DNA from: CAIXQW01 sp046049675
GTDB lineage: Bacteria; Bacteroidota; Bacteroidia; Chitinophagales; Chitinophagaceae
Direction of reading: 5' to 3'
Assembly (NCBI GenBank): GCA_046049675.1
Contig: JBJORA010000074.1
Coordinates: forward strand, 1 to 64,000
Length of the DNA: 64,000 nucleotides
Shown: positions 35,089 to 46,400 of the stretch, in pieces
Numbering within the stretch: position 1 is the stretch's first letter
Layout: every line of letters starts with the position of its first letter
The notes under the pieces: model-generated
What the model saw: the letters and a program-made list of their open reading frames with translations, nothing else
What the model was told of the DNA's origin: nothing
Databases searched by the model: none
Made by a program: the position numbers and the translations under genes

Positions 35089-35673
35089 ATGATAGCCTTT
35101 GTGGAGGGCGGTTTTGTACATAAAGCACCTGGGGTAACTTGGGTAAACGTAAATGGCTTGGGTTACGAGGTCAATACGAGTTTGCATACTTACGAAAAAA
35201 TTCAAAATTTATCGCAAGGACGCCTGCTTACCTACCTTAAGGTAAGTGAGGATGCACACACGCTTTATGGCTTTTACGATCAAGCTGAGAAAAACTTGTT
35301 CACCCACCTCATTAGCGTCAATGGTGTAGGCGCAGCCACAGCACGAGTAATGCTAAGCGGTATGCAGCCAAACGAAATAGCTAATGCAATTGCTAGTGGC
35401 GATGTCAAGTTACTAGAGCGCGTAAAAGGCATCGGTGCAAAAACTGCACAACGCATAGTGTTAGAATTACGTGAAAAAATAGCCAAATCAGATATTTTAG
35501 GCTCCGAAATAGCCTCGCCAGAAAATAATTTGAAAACTGATGCGTTTAATGCGCTAGTAAGTTTAGGCATAGCGCGCAATAATGCAGCTGATGCCATTAC
35601 AAAAGTTTTGAAGAACGATCCACAAATAACAGATGTGCAAGAACTCATAAAACTTGCATTAAAAGCCATTTAA
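35089..35673 (+). CDS. ruvA: Holliday junction branch-migration protein RuvA
   Basis: 194 residues. Domain I is the OB fold (MIAFVEGGFVHKAPGVTWVN, VNGLGYEVNTSLHTYEKI, LYGFYDQAEKNLF). Domain II has the two helix-hairpin-helix motifs (VNGVGAATARVMLSGM and VKGIGAKTAQRIVLELREK). The C-terminal domain III contacts RuvB (DAFNALVSLGIARNNAADAI). RuvA tetramers bind four-way DNA junctions and load RuvB. It ends 7 bases before sprA; ruvA-sprA linkage is known in other Bacteroidota. Confidence 0.97.
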   Translation: MIAFVEGGFVHKAPGVTWVNVNGLGYEVNTSLHTYEKIQNLSQGRLLTYLKVSEDAHTLYGFYDQAEKNLFTHLISVNGVGAATARVMLSGMQPNEIANAIASGDVKLLERVKGIGAKTAQRIVLELREKIAKSDILGSEIASPENNLKTDAFNALVSLGIARNNAADAITKVLKNDPQITDVQELIKLALKAI

Positions 35674-35680
35674 GCAAAGC

Positions 35681-38600
35681 GTGTTGAAGGTAAAAGTGAA
35701 TTATAGATTTGGAGTGCTTGCAGCAGTGTCGCTTGTAGTAGTATTTGCGTACACGATGTCGGGGCAGCGCAATGCATGGGCTGGCTTGACGGACGGCAAT
35801 GGCCTAACGCCACCTGATTCTAATGACAAGAAAGGCGATTCGCTCAAGTATAAGATAACAGATCGTCTTAATGATAAAACTACCGAAGGGCCAAAGTATG
35901 AGTTTGACCTAAAGGACCCGAAGAACTTACAAACAGAAGTGGAGTACGATACTGCTACTGGTATGTACACCATTAAAGAAAAAATTGGTAGCCAGTATTT
36001 TCGCTCGCCTGGCTATTTGACTTTTGCAGAGTATATGAAGTTGCAAGGCAGTAAAGACGAAGCTGCCTATTGGAAAAAGCGTTCAACTAGCTTTGGTACA
36101 ATTACTAAAAAAGGCAATCCTGCACCGAGTTTAGATCTAGGTGGCGAAATTTTTGATCGTCTATTTGGTGGTACTGGTATTGAGGTAAAACCTACAGGTA
36201 ATGTAGACTTAGGCTTTGGCTTTATTCGCGAAAATGTACAAAACCCGCAAATGCCTATTAATCAGCGTAAGTATGGTACTTTTGATTTTACCAACGACTT
36301 CAACCTCAACATGTTGGCGAAAGTTGGCGATAAAATGCGCATGAACTTTACGTACAACACCAAGGCAACATTTGATTTTGAAAATCAAACAAAACTTGGT
36401 TGGGTTGGTAAAGAAGATCAAATTATTAAGCGCGTAGATCTTGGTCAAGTATCGTTTCCATTAAAGGGTACACTTATTCAAGGTGTGCGTGGTTTATTTG
36501 GTATTGGTATGCAAGCGCAGTTTGGTCGTCTTATGCTGAACGGTGTAGCAAGTCAACAAAAAAGTAAGCGCGAGAGTATTCAAATACAAGGTGGTGCACA
36601 AACTCAAAGATTTGCTGTAAGCGCCGATCAATACGATGTCAATAGGCACTTCTTACTAGATCAACAGTTCCGCAGCAACTACAATCGTGCGCTAGAAAAA
36701 TTCCCGCTTATACAAAGCCAAGCCAATATCACTAAGATAGAAGTATGGGTTACTAACCGAAATGGTTCAACCAACGACGCACGAGATGTAGTAGCATTAG
36801 CAGACCTTGGTGAGGTAAATCCTTATCTTACTTCGTATACCAAGCCAGGCAAAACAGTTGCGGCAAATGATGCCAATAGTTTGTATCAAACGATTAATCA
36901 AACACCAGGTGCGAGAGAGCTTGCCCGTGTTGTAGGAACGCTTAACGCATTAAACTTGCAAGGCATCCGCGACTATGAGCGCACCTTTGCACGTAAGCTT
37001 AATCCAAGCGAGTATTCGTTTAATCCGAAGCTTGGATTTATTAGCCTTAATACCTACCTCAATCCAGACGATGTTGTAGGTGTAGCTTATCAGTACACGT
37101 ACAACGGTCGTGTTCAGCAAGTGGGCGAATTTGCACAAGATGTACCACCAGATAGTACAGTGCCTAAAGTACTTTTCTTAAAACTATTAAAGAGCACTAC
37201 AAACAATCCTAAGTTGCCAATTTGGGATTTGATGATGAAGAATGTGTACAGCCTTGGTACTGGCAATTTGAGTAAAGAGGAGTTCCGCTTAAATGTAGTA
37301 TACCAAGATCCTGCAGGTGCGGATAAAAGATTCCTACCAGAAAGCAATTTCATTGAAGATCCTATTTTGCGCCTCGTAAATTTAGATCGCTTAAATAATC
37401 AAACTGATCCTCAACCCGATGGTGTGTTCGATTGGGTAGAAGGTGTAACTGTACTTCAACAACAAGGTAAGATTATTTTTCCGGTACTTGAGCCTTTTGG
37501 TGAAGACTTAAAGTATGCGTATGGCGGCAACACTTCGCTAGAGAAAAAATATCTATATCGTCAATTATATGATAGTACATTGATAGTTGCTCAAATGTTT
37601 CCGCAACTCAATCGTTTCTACATCAAAGGTTCTTACAAAGGCACAGCAGCAGGTGAAATTTATTTAGGTGCATTTAATATTCCTGCTGGTAGTGTACAAG
37701 TTACGGCAGGTGGTTCGCCATTGGTAGAAAATGTTGACTATCGCGTGGACTATGGTTTGGGTCGTGTAACAATTTTGAACCAAGGCTTATTGAGTAGTGG
37801 TCAAACAATTAATGTGAGTTATGAAAATAATGCCAACTTTAGTTTTCAGCAGCAAAACCTAACTGGCTTACGTGCAGATTATTTTGTAAACAAAAAGACC
37901 AATATTGGTGGCACCTTGATGCGCTTCACCGAAAGACCATTTGGCAATAAGGTTGTTTTTGGTGAAGATCCAATTAAAAATACCGTTGCAGGTTTAGATG
38001 CCAATTATCAAAGCGATGCACCATGGCTAACGCGCCTTGCAGATAAGTTGCCAATTTACAGCACTACAGCACCGAGCTTGGTTACTGCAAAGGCAGAAGT
38101 GGCCGGTATTTTCCCAGGATCAAGTAAAATAATTAATCAGGGTGGCGAAAGCACAATTTATATCGACGATTTTGAAAGTACACGCGGTAGCTACGATTTG
38201 AAGTTTCCGCTTACAAGTTGGAATTTGGCAAGCGTGCCTCGCGGCGCAGTGGATGCTAGCGGTCGCATTCTTTTTCCTGAGTCGGACGATATTAATAGTA
38301 CAAAGAGTGGCATGAATCGTGCTTTACTAAGTTGGTACAATATTGATCCGTGTTTGAACAGCCCACGTAATAGTGGCAACTGTATGCCAGATCATATTCG
38401 CAATGATAAGGAGCAATTAAGCAGTCCGTACATTTACCAAGTAGGCGTGCAAGACGTGTTTCCTCAGCGTAATGTAACAAGTTTTGGTACAGCGCTTACA
38501 ACTTTAGATTTGGCATACTTTCCAAACAAGCGTGGCCCTTATAATTATGATGTGCGTGGCATCAATTTAGATGGTACGCTTAAAAATCCAAGCGATCGTT

Positions 38601-41600
38601 GGGCGGGCATTACACGTTATATTGACCAAAGCGACTTCGAACAGAGTAACGTAGAGTTCATTGAATTCTGGATGATGGATCCGTATTTGTTCAATACAAA
38701 TACGAAAGGTGGTTCATTGTATTTTAACCTTGGTAATATCAGCGAAGACATACTTAAAGATAGCCGTAAGAGTTTCGAAAATGGTATGCCGTATCCATTT
38801 GATGCGAATAAAGTGCAACAAACTAATTTGGCACAGATACCACAGTTTCAGCAAACAGTAAACTTTGCATTCGCAAACGAAGAAGCTGCGCGTGCACGCC
38901 AAGATGTTGGCTACGATGGTTGCGATGATCAAGAAGAACAAACAAAATTTAGCAGCTATCTAAGCGAGCTAGGCAATACGGTTGGTACAAATAGTCCTGT
39001 GTATCAGCAGGCATTGGCTGACCCAAGTAACGATAACTTCCACTTCTTTCAGGGTGCTGACTACGATAGCGCACAATTGAGCATCATTGATCGCTATGCA
39101 AAGTACAATAACCCGCATGGCAATAGCCCTGTTACATTGGGTACTGCGTTGTACAGTACAGCTTATACCAATTTGCCAGAAGGTGAAGATCTTAATCGTG
39201 ATAATACGCTAAGTGAAACAGAAGCATACTATCAATACCGTATTGACATCAAGCCTAACATGCAAGTTGGTACTAACTATATCATCAACAAGCAAGTAAG
39301 TACACTAAGTAATATGCCAAATGGTAGTAGCTACAATGTTACATGGTATCAGTTTAGAGTGCCGATTAGACAATATACAAACACCGTTGGTAATATCAGT
39401 GATTTTAGAAGCATTCGTTTTATGCGTATGTTCCTTACTGGATTTGAAGACAGCGTTATCATGCGTTTTGCTAAGCTAGAATTAGGTCGTAATATTTGGC
39501 GTAAGTATAGCTTCTCATTAAAGAATCCAAATGAGGTAGTACCAGAAGACGACAATAATGGCACGACGTTTAATCTTACAAGTGTGAGCGTTGAAGAAAA
39601 TAGTGGCCGTACACCTATCCCTTACAATACACCGCCAGGCATTATTCGCCAGCAACAACAAGTAAGTAGTGGTCAAAATATTCAGCTAAACGAGCAGAGT
39701 ATTAGTATGCAAGTTTGCGGTTTAGAAGATGGTGATGCACGCGGCGCGTTTAAGCAAATTGGATGGAACCTTACACAGTTTGAGCGCTTACGCATGTTTA
39801 CTCACTGCGAAAGTGTAGTAGGAGAGGCGCCTCTTAGTGATGGCGATTTACGTGCCTTTATTCGCTTAGGCAACGACTTTGGAACCAACTACTACGAGTA
39901 TCAAATTCCGTTGAAAGTGAGTGTGCCACCAATTGGCGTTTCGCAAAGCGATTTGATATGGCCGGCAGAAAACGATATGAATGTACGCTTGCAAGATTTG
40001 GTTGACGCCAAAAATGCTCGTAATGCAGCTAATGCATCCATACATTTACCTTATACGGTTACATTGCCTAATGGTGGCGTGATTAAGGTAGTAGGTAATC
40101 CTACTTTGGGCGATGTAAAAATGGCTTTGATCGGTGTGTACAATCCAACAACACAAGAGTACTCACGCAACGATGGTTTGAAGAAATGTGGTGAAGTGTG
40201 GTTCAATGAATTGCGTGTTGGCGGCATGAATGACAAAGCAGGTTATGCTGCAACTGCCAATGCGGATGTTCAAATTGCCGACCTAGGCACCTTGCGTATG
40301 AGTGGCGCTATGCATACTATTGGTTATGGCAATATTGATCAGAAGCTTATGCAGCGACTTCGCGATGATGCTTACCAATACAGTGTAAATGCCAACTTAA
40401 ACGCAGGAAAATTATTCCCTAAAAATTGGGGTGTGACATTGCCGGTATTTGTTGGCCAAACACAAAATGTAAGTACACCACAATATGATCCTTACGATAC
40501 AGATAATGAACTTAAAGCAAAACTTCGCGGTATGAATAAAGACGAGGCCGACAGTTTGCGCAGTATTGCTCAAGATAAAATTACACAGCAGAGCATCAAT
40601 TTTCAGAATGTAACAATAAGGCCTACAAAAAATGCTACCGCAGCTGTAAAGCCAGTATCCAAGGGCGCTACGCCAGATCAAGGCAAGGCAGGCAAAAACC
40701 AAGAGCAGCCAAAGCAAAAAGTGGTTAGTCCTTTAGCCTTGCAAAACTTTAATGCCAGTTATGCATTTACAAGAACACTTCGTCAAAATCCGTTGCTCAT
40801 ATTCGATAATATGGACGACCATACGGGAAACTTCAATTATGCTTACTCTCCGCAAGCAAAAAGTATAGAGCCGTTCAAGAAGCTGGCTAAAAGCAAAAAC
40901 AAGCATTTAGACAAATACTTGACAATTATTCGCGACATCAATATTAAGCCATTGCCGAGCAATATTGTGTTTAATAACTCATTGCACCGTCAATTCGCGC
41001 AAACGCAGATACGAAATATAGATGACGGTAACTACAAGTTGCCAACCACATACTATAAGTTCTTTACGTGGCAAAGGCAGTATACCTTCCGATGGGATCT
41101 TACGCGTAGCTTAAGCTTTGACTATAATGCAACCAACCACTCCCGTATTGATGAGCCGAACGGCGCCATTAATACTGCCGAGAAAAAAGATACACTCTGG
41201 AATAATTTCTTGCGCGGCGGTAGAACTACTTTGTTCACACAAACATTCAATAGTACTTACACGCTTCCAATCAATAAAATTCCAATTTTAGATTTTGTAA
41301 GCAGTGCGCGCGTAACCTATAATGGTACGTTCAATTATACTGCTAATAGTTTGGCAGCACGACAATTGGGTAACACGATTGGCAATACACAACAACGACA
41401 AATTAATGGCGACTTCAACTTTACTAACTTATACAATAAGTGGAAATGGCTGCGTGTAGCCAATCAGCCTAAACCAACCACGCCAGGTAAGCCAGGTGCC
41501 AATGGCGCTAAAGGTGGAGCCGACAATAAAGGCAAGGATGGTAAAGGTGCTGCAACAAAACCAGGTACAGGTAAAGGTCCTGCAAGTGGTAAAGATGCAG

Positions 41601-43354
41601 AGGTGCCTGGCAAGCGTGGCGGTAGCGATAAGGGTAGCAGTGTGCCAGGCAGGCCAGGCGATAGCAAAGATGTAGATCCTCGCAAACCAAAAGATGCAAA
41701 ATCGCAAGACGCTAACAATAATGGTGGTGCCGATAAAGCAGAACCAGAAATTGTAATCAATACAGACACAAGTAAAATGAGTGTGGCTGACAAGAAAATT
41801 CTTGAACAAGTTAAAGGAAAAACCTTTACAGAAAAACTCAAGAATTACGAAAAGCTCAAGCGTGCTGAGGAGAAGAAAAAGCGCCTTGCTGCTAAAAAAG
41901 CTGCTCGCGCTAAAAAACAAATGCCAGATGCACAACGTGTGGCTGGTCGTTTGCTTACAATGGTAAAACGCGCCAACTTTAGTTACCAAGAAAATTTTAC
42001 AAGCAATTTGCCAGGCCTTATGGATAGCACGCAGTTCTTTGGTGCCAATTGGCGAAGCCAGTATAATCGTTTGCCATATTCCTTTGGTGGACAACCAGAC
42101 AGGGCTTATTTGGAAGCACTTAATGGCTATAACCTTTTAAGTAGGGATAGTTTATTCAACTCAAATTTCCAGCAGACGTTTACTAGTAATTTTACAGCCA
42201 CTGCAACTGTTGAGCCGTTTAGAGATGTTACGATCAACTTCAATATCAAAAAGGATTTCAATAAGGCTTACAATGAAATGTACAAGGATACTACAGGTAG
42301 TAGCGGCATGTATCACCTCAATCCGTACGAAACAGGCGGCATGAGCATGACCTTTTGGAGTTTCAAAACCTTGTTCCAACGCGAGGAGGTGCCGGGTGGT
42401 ACATTAACACAGGCTTTTTACAATTTTGAAAGCAATAGAAGTATTATTAGTAAGCGTTTAGGCTTAGCAAATCCATACATTAATGGCTTGGCTGATCCTA
42501 GCGACACCAATTATGCTAAAGGCTATACCCGCTATGCCCAGGAAGTTATTATACCAGCATTTTTGAGCGCTTATAGCGGCAAAGATCCGAATACATACCC
42601 ACTCATCGAGAGTCAGCCCAATAAGGTAAGTGCTAATCCATTTAAGTCTTTGTTACCAATGCCGAACTGGCGTTTAACGTACAGCGGATTGGCGAAGTTG
42701 CCATTCTTCAAAGAGCATTTCACAAACATTAATATTAGCCATGCATATAGCAATACCTTAAGCATGAATAGCTTTAATAGTAGCTTGTTATATCAAGATC
42801 AAATGATAACGGGCTTCCCATCGTTTGTAGATAGTGTAAGCGGTAATCTTGTACCATATTTCTTTGTGCCAAACATCACCATGCGTGAAGATTTTGCACC
42901 ATTGATTGATGTGAACGCTACACTTAAAAGCGGCGCAACAGTACACGTTGAATATAAGCAGGGCCGTCAGTTGAGTATGAGCTTATTGGATTTTCAGCTT
43001 ACAGAAAACAGAACCAAAGAAATAGTAGTTGGCGCAGGTGCAAGACTTAAGAAAATTACCTTGCCAATTCCTATTGCCGACATCAACAAGAAAAAGCGCG
43101 ACATGAATATCCGTGCAGATTTTAGTATTCGTGACGATCAACACTTTGTACAGTTCTTGGATAGCCGTAATGTGCAAGCTACTCGCGGACAGTATGTGAT
43201 GCGTATTAACCCAACTGTTGACTATATCTATAGCCAGACTTTGACAGTAAGGGCTTATTTTGAGCGTACGCAAACGATTCCGTATACAAGTAACAACTAC
43301 CCACGTACGAGCACGCGAGGCGGTATTCAATTGCGTTTCCTACTTGGTCAATAA
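35681..43354 (+). CDS. sprA: T9SS outer-membrane translocon protein SprA (Sov)
   Basis: 2557 residues from GTG 35681, with an N-terminal signal segment (AAVSLVVVFAYTMSGQRNAWA). SprA is the 36-strand barrel that forms the T9SS export pore. Supporting features are its giant size, repeated beta-barrel strands throughout, the N-terminal RSPGYLTFAEYMKLQ segment, GGESTIYIDDFESTRGSYDL (~825-845), the multiple CGEVWFNELRVGGM-type blocks and an aromatic/Leu-Gly-Gln end (IQLRFLLGQ). Two low-complexity insertions (residues ~1643-1685 and ~1926-2035, the second followed by a Lys/Ala-rich helix) are unusual. It follows ruvA by 7 bases. All seven T9SS cargo genes in the window would depend on it. Confidence 0.95.
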   Translation: MLKVKVNYRFGVLAAVSLVVVFAYTMSGQRNAWAGLTDGNGLTPPDSNDKKGDSLKYKITDRLNDKTTEGPKYEFDLKDPKNLQTEVEYDTATGMYTIKEKIGSQYFRSPGYLTFAEYMKLQGSKDEAAYWKKRSTSFGTITKKGNPAPSLDLGGEIFDRLFGGTGIEVKPTGNVDLGFGFIRENVQNPQMPINQRKYGTFDFTNDFNLNMLAKVGDKMRMNFTYNTKATFDFENQTKLGWVGKEDQIIKRVDLGQVSFPLKGTLIQGVRGLFGIGMQAQFGRLMLNGVASQQKSKRESIQIQGGAQTQRFAVSADQYDVNRHFLLDQQFRSNYNRALEKFPLIQSQANITKIEVWVTNRNGSTNDARDVVALADLGEVNPYLTSYTKPGKTVAANDANSLYQTINQTPGARELARVVGTLNALNLQGIRDYERTFARKLNPSEYSFNPKLGFISLNTYLNPDDVVGVAYQYTYNGRVQQVGEFAQDVPPDSTVPKVLFLKLLKSTTNNPKLPIWDLMMKNVYSLGTGNLSKEEFRLNVVYQDPAGADKRFLPESNFIEDPILRLVNLDRLNNQTDPQPDGVFDWVEGVTVLQQQGKIIFPVLEPFGEDLKYAYGGNTSLEKKYLYRQLYDSTLIVAQMFPQLNRFYIKGSYKGTAAGEIYLGAFNIPAGSVQVTAGGSPLVENVDYRVDYGLGRVTILNQGLLSSGQTINVSYENNANFSFQQQNLTGLRADYFVNKKTNIGGTLMRFTERPFGNKVVFGEDPIKNTVAGLDANYQSDAPWLTRLADKLPIYSTTAPSLVTAKAEVAGIFPGSSKIINQGGESTIYIDDFESTRGSYDLKFPLTSWNLASVPRGAVDASGRILFPESDDINSTKSGMNRALLSWYNIDPCLNSPRNSGNCMPDHIRNDKEQLSSPYIYQVGVQDVFPQRNVTSFGTALTTLDLAYFPNKRGPYNYDVRGINLDGTLKNPSDRWAGITRYIDQSDFEQSNVEFIEFWMMDPYLFNTNTKGGSLYFNLGNISEDILKDSRKSFENGMPYPFDANKVQQTNLAQIPQFQQTVNFAFANEEAARARQDVGYDGCDDQEEQTKFSSYLSELGNTVGTNSPVYQQALADPSNDNFHFFQGADYDSAQLSIIDRYAKYNNPHGNSPVTLGTALYSTAYTNLPEGEDLNRDNTLSETEAYYQYRIDIKPNMQVGTNYIINKQVSTLSNMPNGSSYNVTWYQFRVPIRQYTNTVGNISDFRSIRFMRMFLTGFEDSVIMRFAKLELGRNIWRKYSFSLKNPNEVVPEDDNNGTTFNLTSVSVEENSGRTPIPYNTPPGIIRQQQQVSSGQNIQLNEQSISMQVCGLEDGDARGAFKQIGWNLTQFERLRMFTHCESVVGEAPLSDGDLRAFIRLGNDFGTNYYEYQIPLKVSVPPIGVSQSDLIWPAENDMNVRLQDLVDAKNARNAANASIHLPYTVTLPNGGVIKVVGNPTLGDVKMALIGVYNPTTQEYSRNDGLKKCGEVWFNELRVGGMNDKAGYAATANADVQIADLGTLRMSGAMHTIGYGNIDQKLMQRLRDDAYQYSVNANLNAGKLFPKNWGVTLPVFVGQTQNVSTPQYDPYDTDNELKAKLRGMNKDEADSLRSIAQDKITQQSINFQNVTIRPTKNATAAVKPVSKGATPDQGKAGKNQEQPKQKVVSPLALQNFNASYAFTRTLRQNPLLIFDNMDDHTGNFNYAYSPQAKSIEPFKKLAKSKNKHLDKYLTIIRDINIKPLPSNIVFNNSLHRQFAQTQIRNIDDGNYKLPTTYYKFFTWQRQYTFRWDLTRSLSFDYNATNHSRIDEPNGAINTAEKKDTLWNNFLRGGRTTLFTQTFNSTYTLPINKIPILDFVSSARVTYNGTFNYTANSLAARQLGNTIGNTQQRQINGDFNFTNLYNKWKWLRVANQPKPTTPGKPGANGAKGGADNKGKDGKGAATKPGTGKGPASGKDAEVPGKRGGSDKGSSVPGRPGDSKDVDPRKPKDAKSQDANNNGGADKAEPEIVINTDTSKMSVADKKILEQVKGKTFTEKLKNYEKLKRAEEKKKRLAAKKAARAKKQMPDAQRVAGRLLTMVKRANFSYQENFTSNLPGLMDSTQFFGANWRSQYNRLPYSFGGQPDRAYLEALNGYNLLSRDSLFNSNFQQTFTSNFTATATVEPFRDVTINFNIKKDFNKAYNEMYKDTTGSSGMYHLNPYETGGMSMTFWSFKTLFQREEVPGGTLTQAFYNFESNRSIISKRLGLANPYINGLADPSDTNYAKGYTRYAQEVIIPAFLSAYSGKDPNTYPLIESQPNKVSANPFKSLLPMPNWRLTYSGLAKLPFFKEHFTNINISHAYSNTLSMNSFNSSLLYQDQMITGFPSFVDSVSGNLVPYFFVPNITMREDFAPLIDVNATLKSGATVHVEYKQGRQLSMSLLDFQLTENRTKEIVVGAGARLKKITLPIPIADINKKKRDMNIRADFSIRDDQHFVQFLDSRNVQATRGQYVMRINPTVDYIYSQTLTVRAYFERTQTIPYTSNNYPRTSTRGGIQLRFLLGQ
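41458..41765 (+). repeat. Gly/Lys/Pro-rich low-complexity stretch within sprA
   Basis: This encodes a disordered stretch (for example TTPGKPGANGAKGGADNKGK) of about 100 residues rich in Gly, Lys, Pro, Asp and Ala, built from variants of GKDGKG and PGKPG. It interrupts the beta-barrel pattern of SprA and probably forms a flexible loop. Confidence 0.75.
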
Positions 43355-43430
43355 CAAAAGCCAGTATTTTATCCACAAACCCTAGCAATAGGGCGAGTTT
43401 TTCACCAAACTTTATCAAAAACAATACGTC

Positions 43431-43451
43431 GCAGGCATGCATAAAACCTGC
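43431..43451. other. Hairpin between sprA and the DUF4175 gene
   Basis: GCAGG (43431-43435) pairs with CCTGC (43447-43451). No T-run follows, so it is not a typical terminator. The rest of the 123-base gap shows nothing clear. Confidence 0.25.
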
Positions 43452-43477
43452 ACAAGTATGTAACTTGCAGGCAACAC

Positions 43478-46400
43478 ATGGAGGGTTACAATACACTCAT
43501 ATCTAGGTTAGATGCTTTTATTCGGAAGTATTATACCAATAAGCTCATTCGTGGCTTGATGGTTACTATTTCTGCTGTTCTAGCGTTATGGTTAATCTTA
43601 AGTGTTGGCGAGTACCACTTTTATTTTAGTACTACAACGCGTTTGGTACTAGATGTTATTTTTCTCGGTATTGCAGGTTTTGCACTAGTTGCTTGGATTA
43701 TCATTCCATTGTTTCAAATATTGCGTCTTGGTAAGGTTATTAGCCACGAAAAAGCTGCAAGTATTATTGGTGTACACTTTCCTAATGTACAAGACAAACT
43801 CTTAAATGTATTGCAGCTCAAACAGCAAAACGAAAGCAGCAGTAATGCTTTGTTGCTAGCAAGTATAGATCAAAAAACGAAAGAGCTACAGCCAATACCT
43901 TTTCAGCGTGCTATAGATTTAACGCGTAACAGAAAGTATTTGAAGTTTTTGTTGCCACCTATTGCAGTTTTGCTTTGCTTGCTATTAGTATGGCCAGCAA
44001 TTTTAACTGAAGGCACTAAGCGTTTGATTCAGCCAAATAAGAAGTTTGAACCTAAAGCGCCTTTTTCTTTCGAACTCATCAACAAGAATTTGAGCGTTGC
44101 ACAGTACGACGACTTCGAAGTACAAGTAACAACAAAAGGTACAGCAGCACCAGAAAAAATGAGCATCGTATCTAACGGTCATGCGTATGACATGATTAAG
44201 GATAAAGGCGTGTTTAAGTACAAGTTTACAAAAGTGCCACGCAGTCAGGATTTCAACTTTTCGGCTGCAGGCTTTAGTAGTAAGGCATATAAGCTAAATG
44301 TATTAATGCGTCCTGCGATTAGTAGCTTTAAGGTATACGTAGACTATCCCGACTATACGGGCCACAAAGATGAAGTGCTAGACAATATGGGAGATATCGT
44401 AGCACCTGAAGGCACCAATGTAAAGTGGGTATTTAATACGGCTAATACAGATAATGTGTTGTTTCAATTTGGCGACAATGGCAGCAGCATAGCTATTCCT
44501 AAAAATGGCGATGTGTTTAGTTACAATGCGCGATTTATGCGCGACACCACTTACAATATCTTGGTACGCAATAATCAAATTAGCAAAGGAGATAGTCTGC
44601 ACTACAATGCCAATATCGTGCCCGACCAAAACCCTGCGATTAATGTTACACAGTACAACGATAGTAGTACAGGTGACTATGTTTTATTTGTTGGAGAAGC
44701 AAGCGACGACTATGGTATTAGTAAAGTGAACCTTGTTTACAATCTTACACAAGTAGATAATAACCAAAGGCAAATTGGCGGCGCTAAGAAAGGCGCAATT
44801 CCAATGGGCATCAGTGGTAAAACGTTTTCTCAGTTCAACCATATGTTTGACATTGAGAGTCTAGGTTTAAAGCCTGGCTCAAAGCTGCAATACTATTTTG
44901 AAGTATGGGATAACGATGCAGTAAATGGTAGCAAGAGTGCTCGCAGCCAAGAGTTTACCTATGAAAAACCAACTGAAAAGCAACTAGATAGTTTGTTTGA
45001 AGAAACGCAAGCAGAAGTAGCGCAAGAAGTAAGTGACGGTGCCAAGCAAAGCGAAAAGCTAGAAGAGAAAAGCCGCGAAATGCAAGAGCGTATGCTCGAG
45101 AAAGAAAACTTGAATTGGGAAGATCGTCAGCAAGTGCAGCAGCTAATACAGCAGCAACAGCAAATGATGCAAAACATTGAGCAAACCAAGGAGAAGTTTC
45201 AAGAGAATAACCAAAGTGAAGTAAAAGAATACAGCGAGCAAATACAAGAGCGCCAAGATGAAATAGAGCGCATCATGGATGAAATGCTCACAAAAGAAAT
45301 GAAAGAAAAGCTCGATCGCTTGCAAGAGATGATGGAGCGTTTGAGCAAGGAGCAAATATTTCAGGAGTTAAAAGACCTAGAGCAAAATCAAGAACTTCAA
45401 CAAAAGGACTTTGAGCGTTTGCAGAAGTTGATGAACGACCTAGAGCGCGACATGAAGATGGAAGACCTTGCTAATAAGATGCGTGAATTGGCTGAAATGC
45501 AAAAGAAGTTGCAGCAAGCTAATGAGCAAGGCTTAAAAACTGCAGAGGAGCTAAAGGCTGAGCAAGATGCTTTGAACAAAAAGTTTGAAGAAGCGCAAAA
45601 AGAAATGCGTGAAATAGAAAGCTTGAATGAAAAGAGCGAATCGCCAACTGACATGGAAGAATTGAAGCAGTTGGAAAAAGAAGCAGAAGAAAACATGCAA
45701 GGCAGTAGTAAAGACTTGCAGAAAAAAGATAAATCTGGCGCGAACAAGAAACAAAAAGAAGCAAAGAATAAACTTGAGGAAATGAGTGCTAAGCTGAAAG
45801 AAGCAGCAGAAGGCTCAGAAGATCAAACAGAGATTGATATAAAGGCGACGCGTCAAATATTAAGTAACTTAATTCGTTTGTCTTTCTCGCAAGAAAAACT
45901 CATGGATGAAGTGCGTACAACGCCTGCTAATAATCCGCAGTATTTGAGCAATGTGCAAGTACAACAAAAGTTGCGAACTGATAGTAAGATGATTGCTGAT
46001 AGCTTATTTGTGCTGAGCAAGCGCATGAGTTCTTTGAGTAGCATCGTTAATAAAGAAGTTGATGCCGTGGAGCGCAACATGGGCAAGTCTATTGATAAAT
46101 TGGAGCAGCGTTCAGTAAGTGAGGCGCTCGCTAATCAGCAGTATGTGATGACTGGTGTAAATAATCTTGCACTTATGCTAAACGAAGTTTTGCAACAGTT
46201 ACTCGACAAGCAAAACGAAGAAAGTAATCAAGAGAGCAATGGTAGCTGCAATAAGCCTGGCAGTAAAAAGAAGAAAGGCAAAGGCAAGGGCAAAGGTTCT
46301 GGCAGTGGACAGCAAATGCAAGACATTATTAGCCAACAACAAAAATTGGGTGGTGCTTTACAACAATTAATGGCGCGCAAAAGTGGCCAAGGTCAAAAGC

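Noticed and set aside
41429..42094. Long open frame antisense to the low-complexity part of sprA
   Set aside because: It is an artefact of the biased codon pattern on the opposite strand and lacks any domain; sprA is clearly the real gene.
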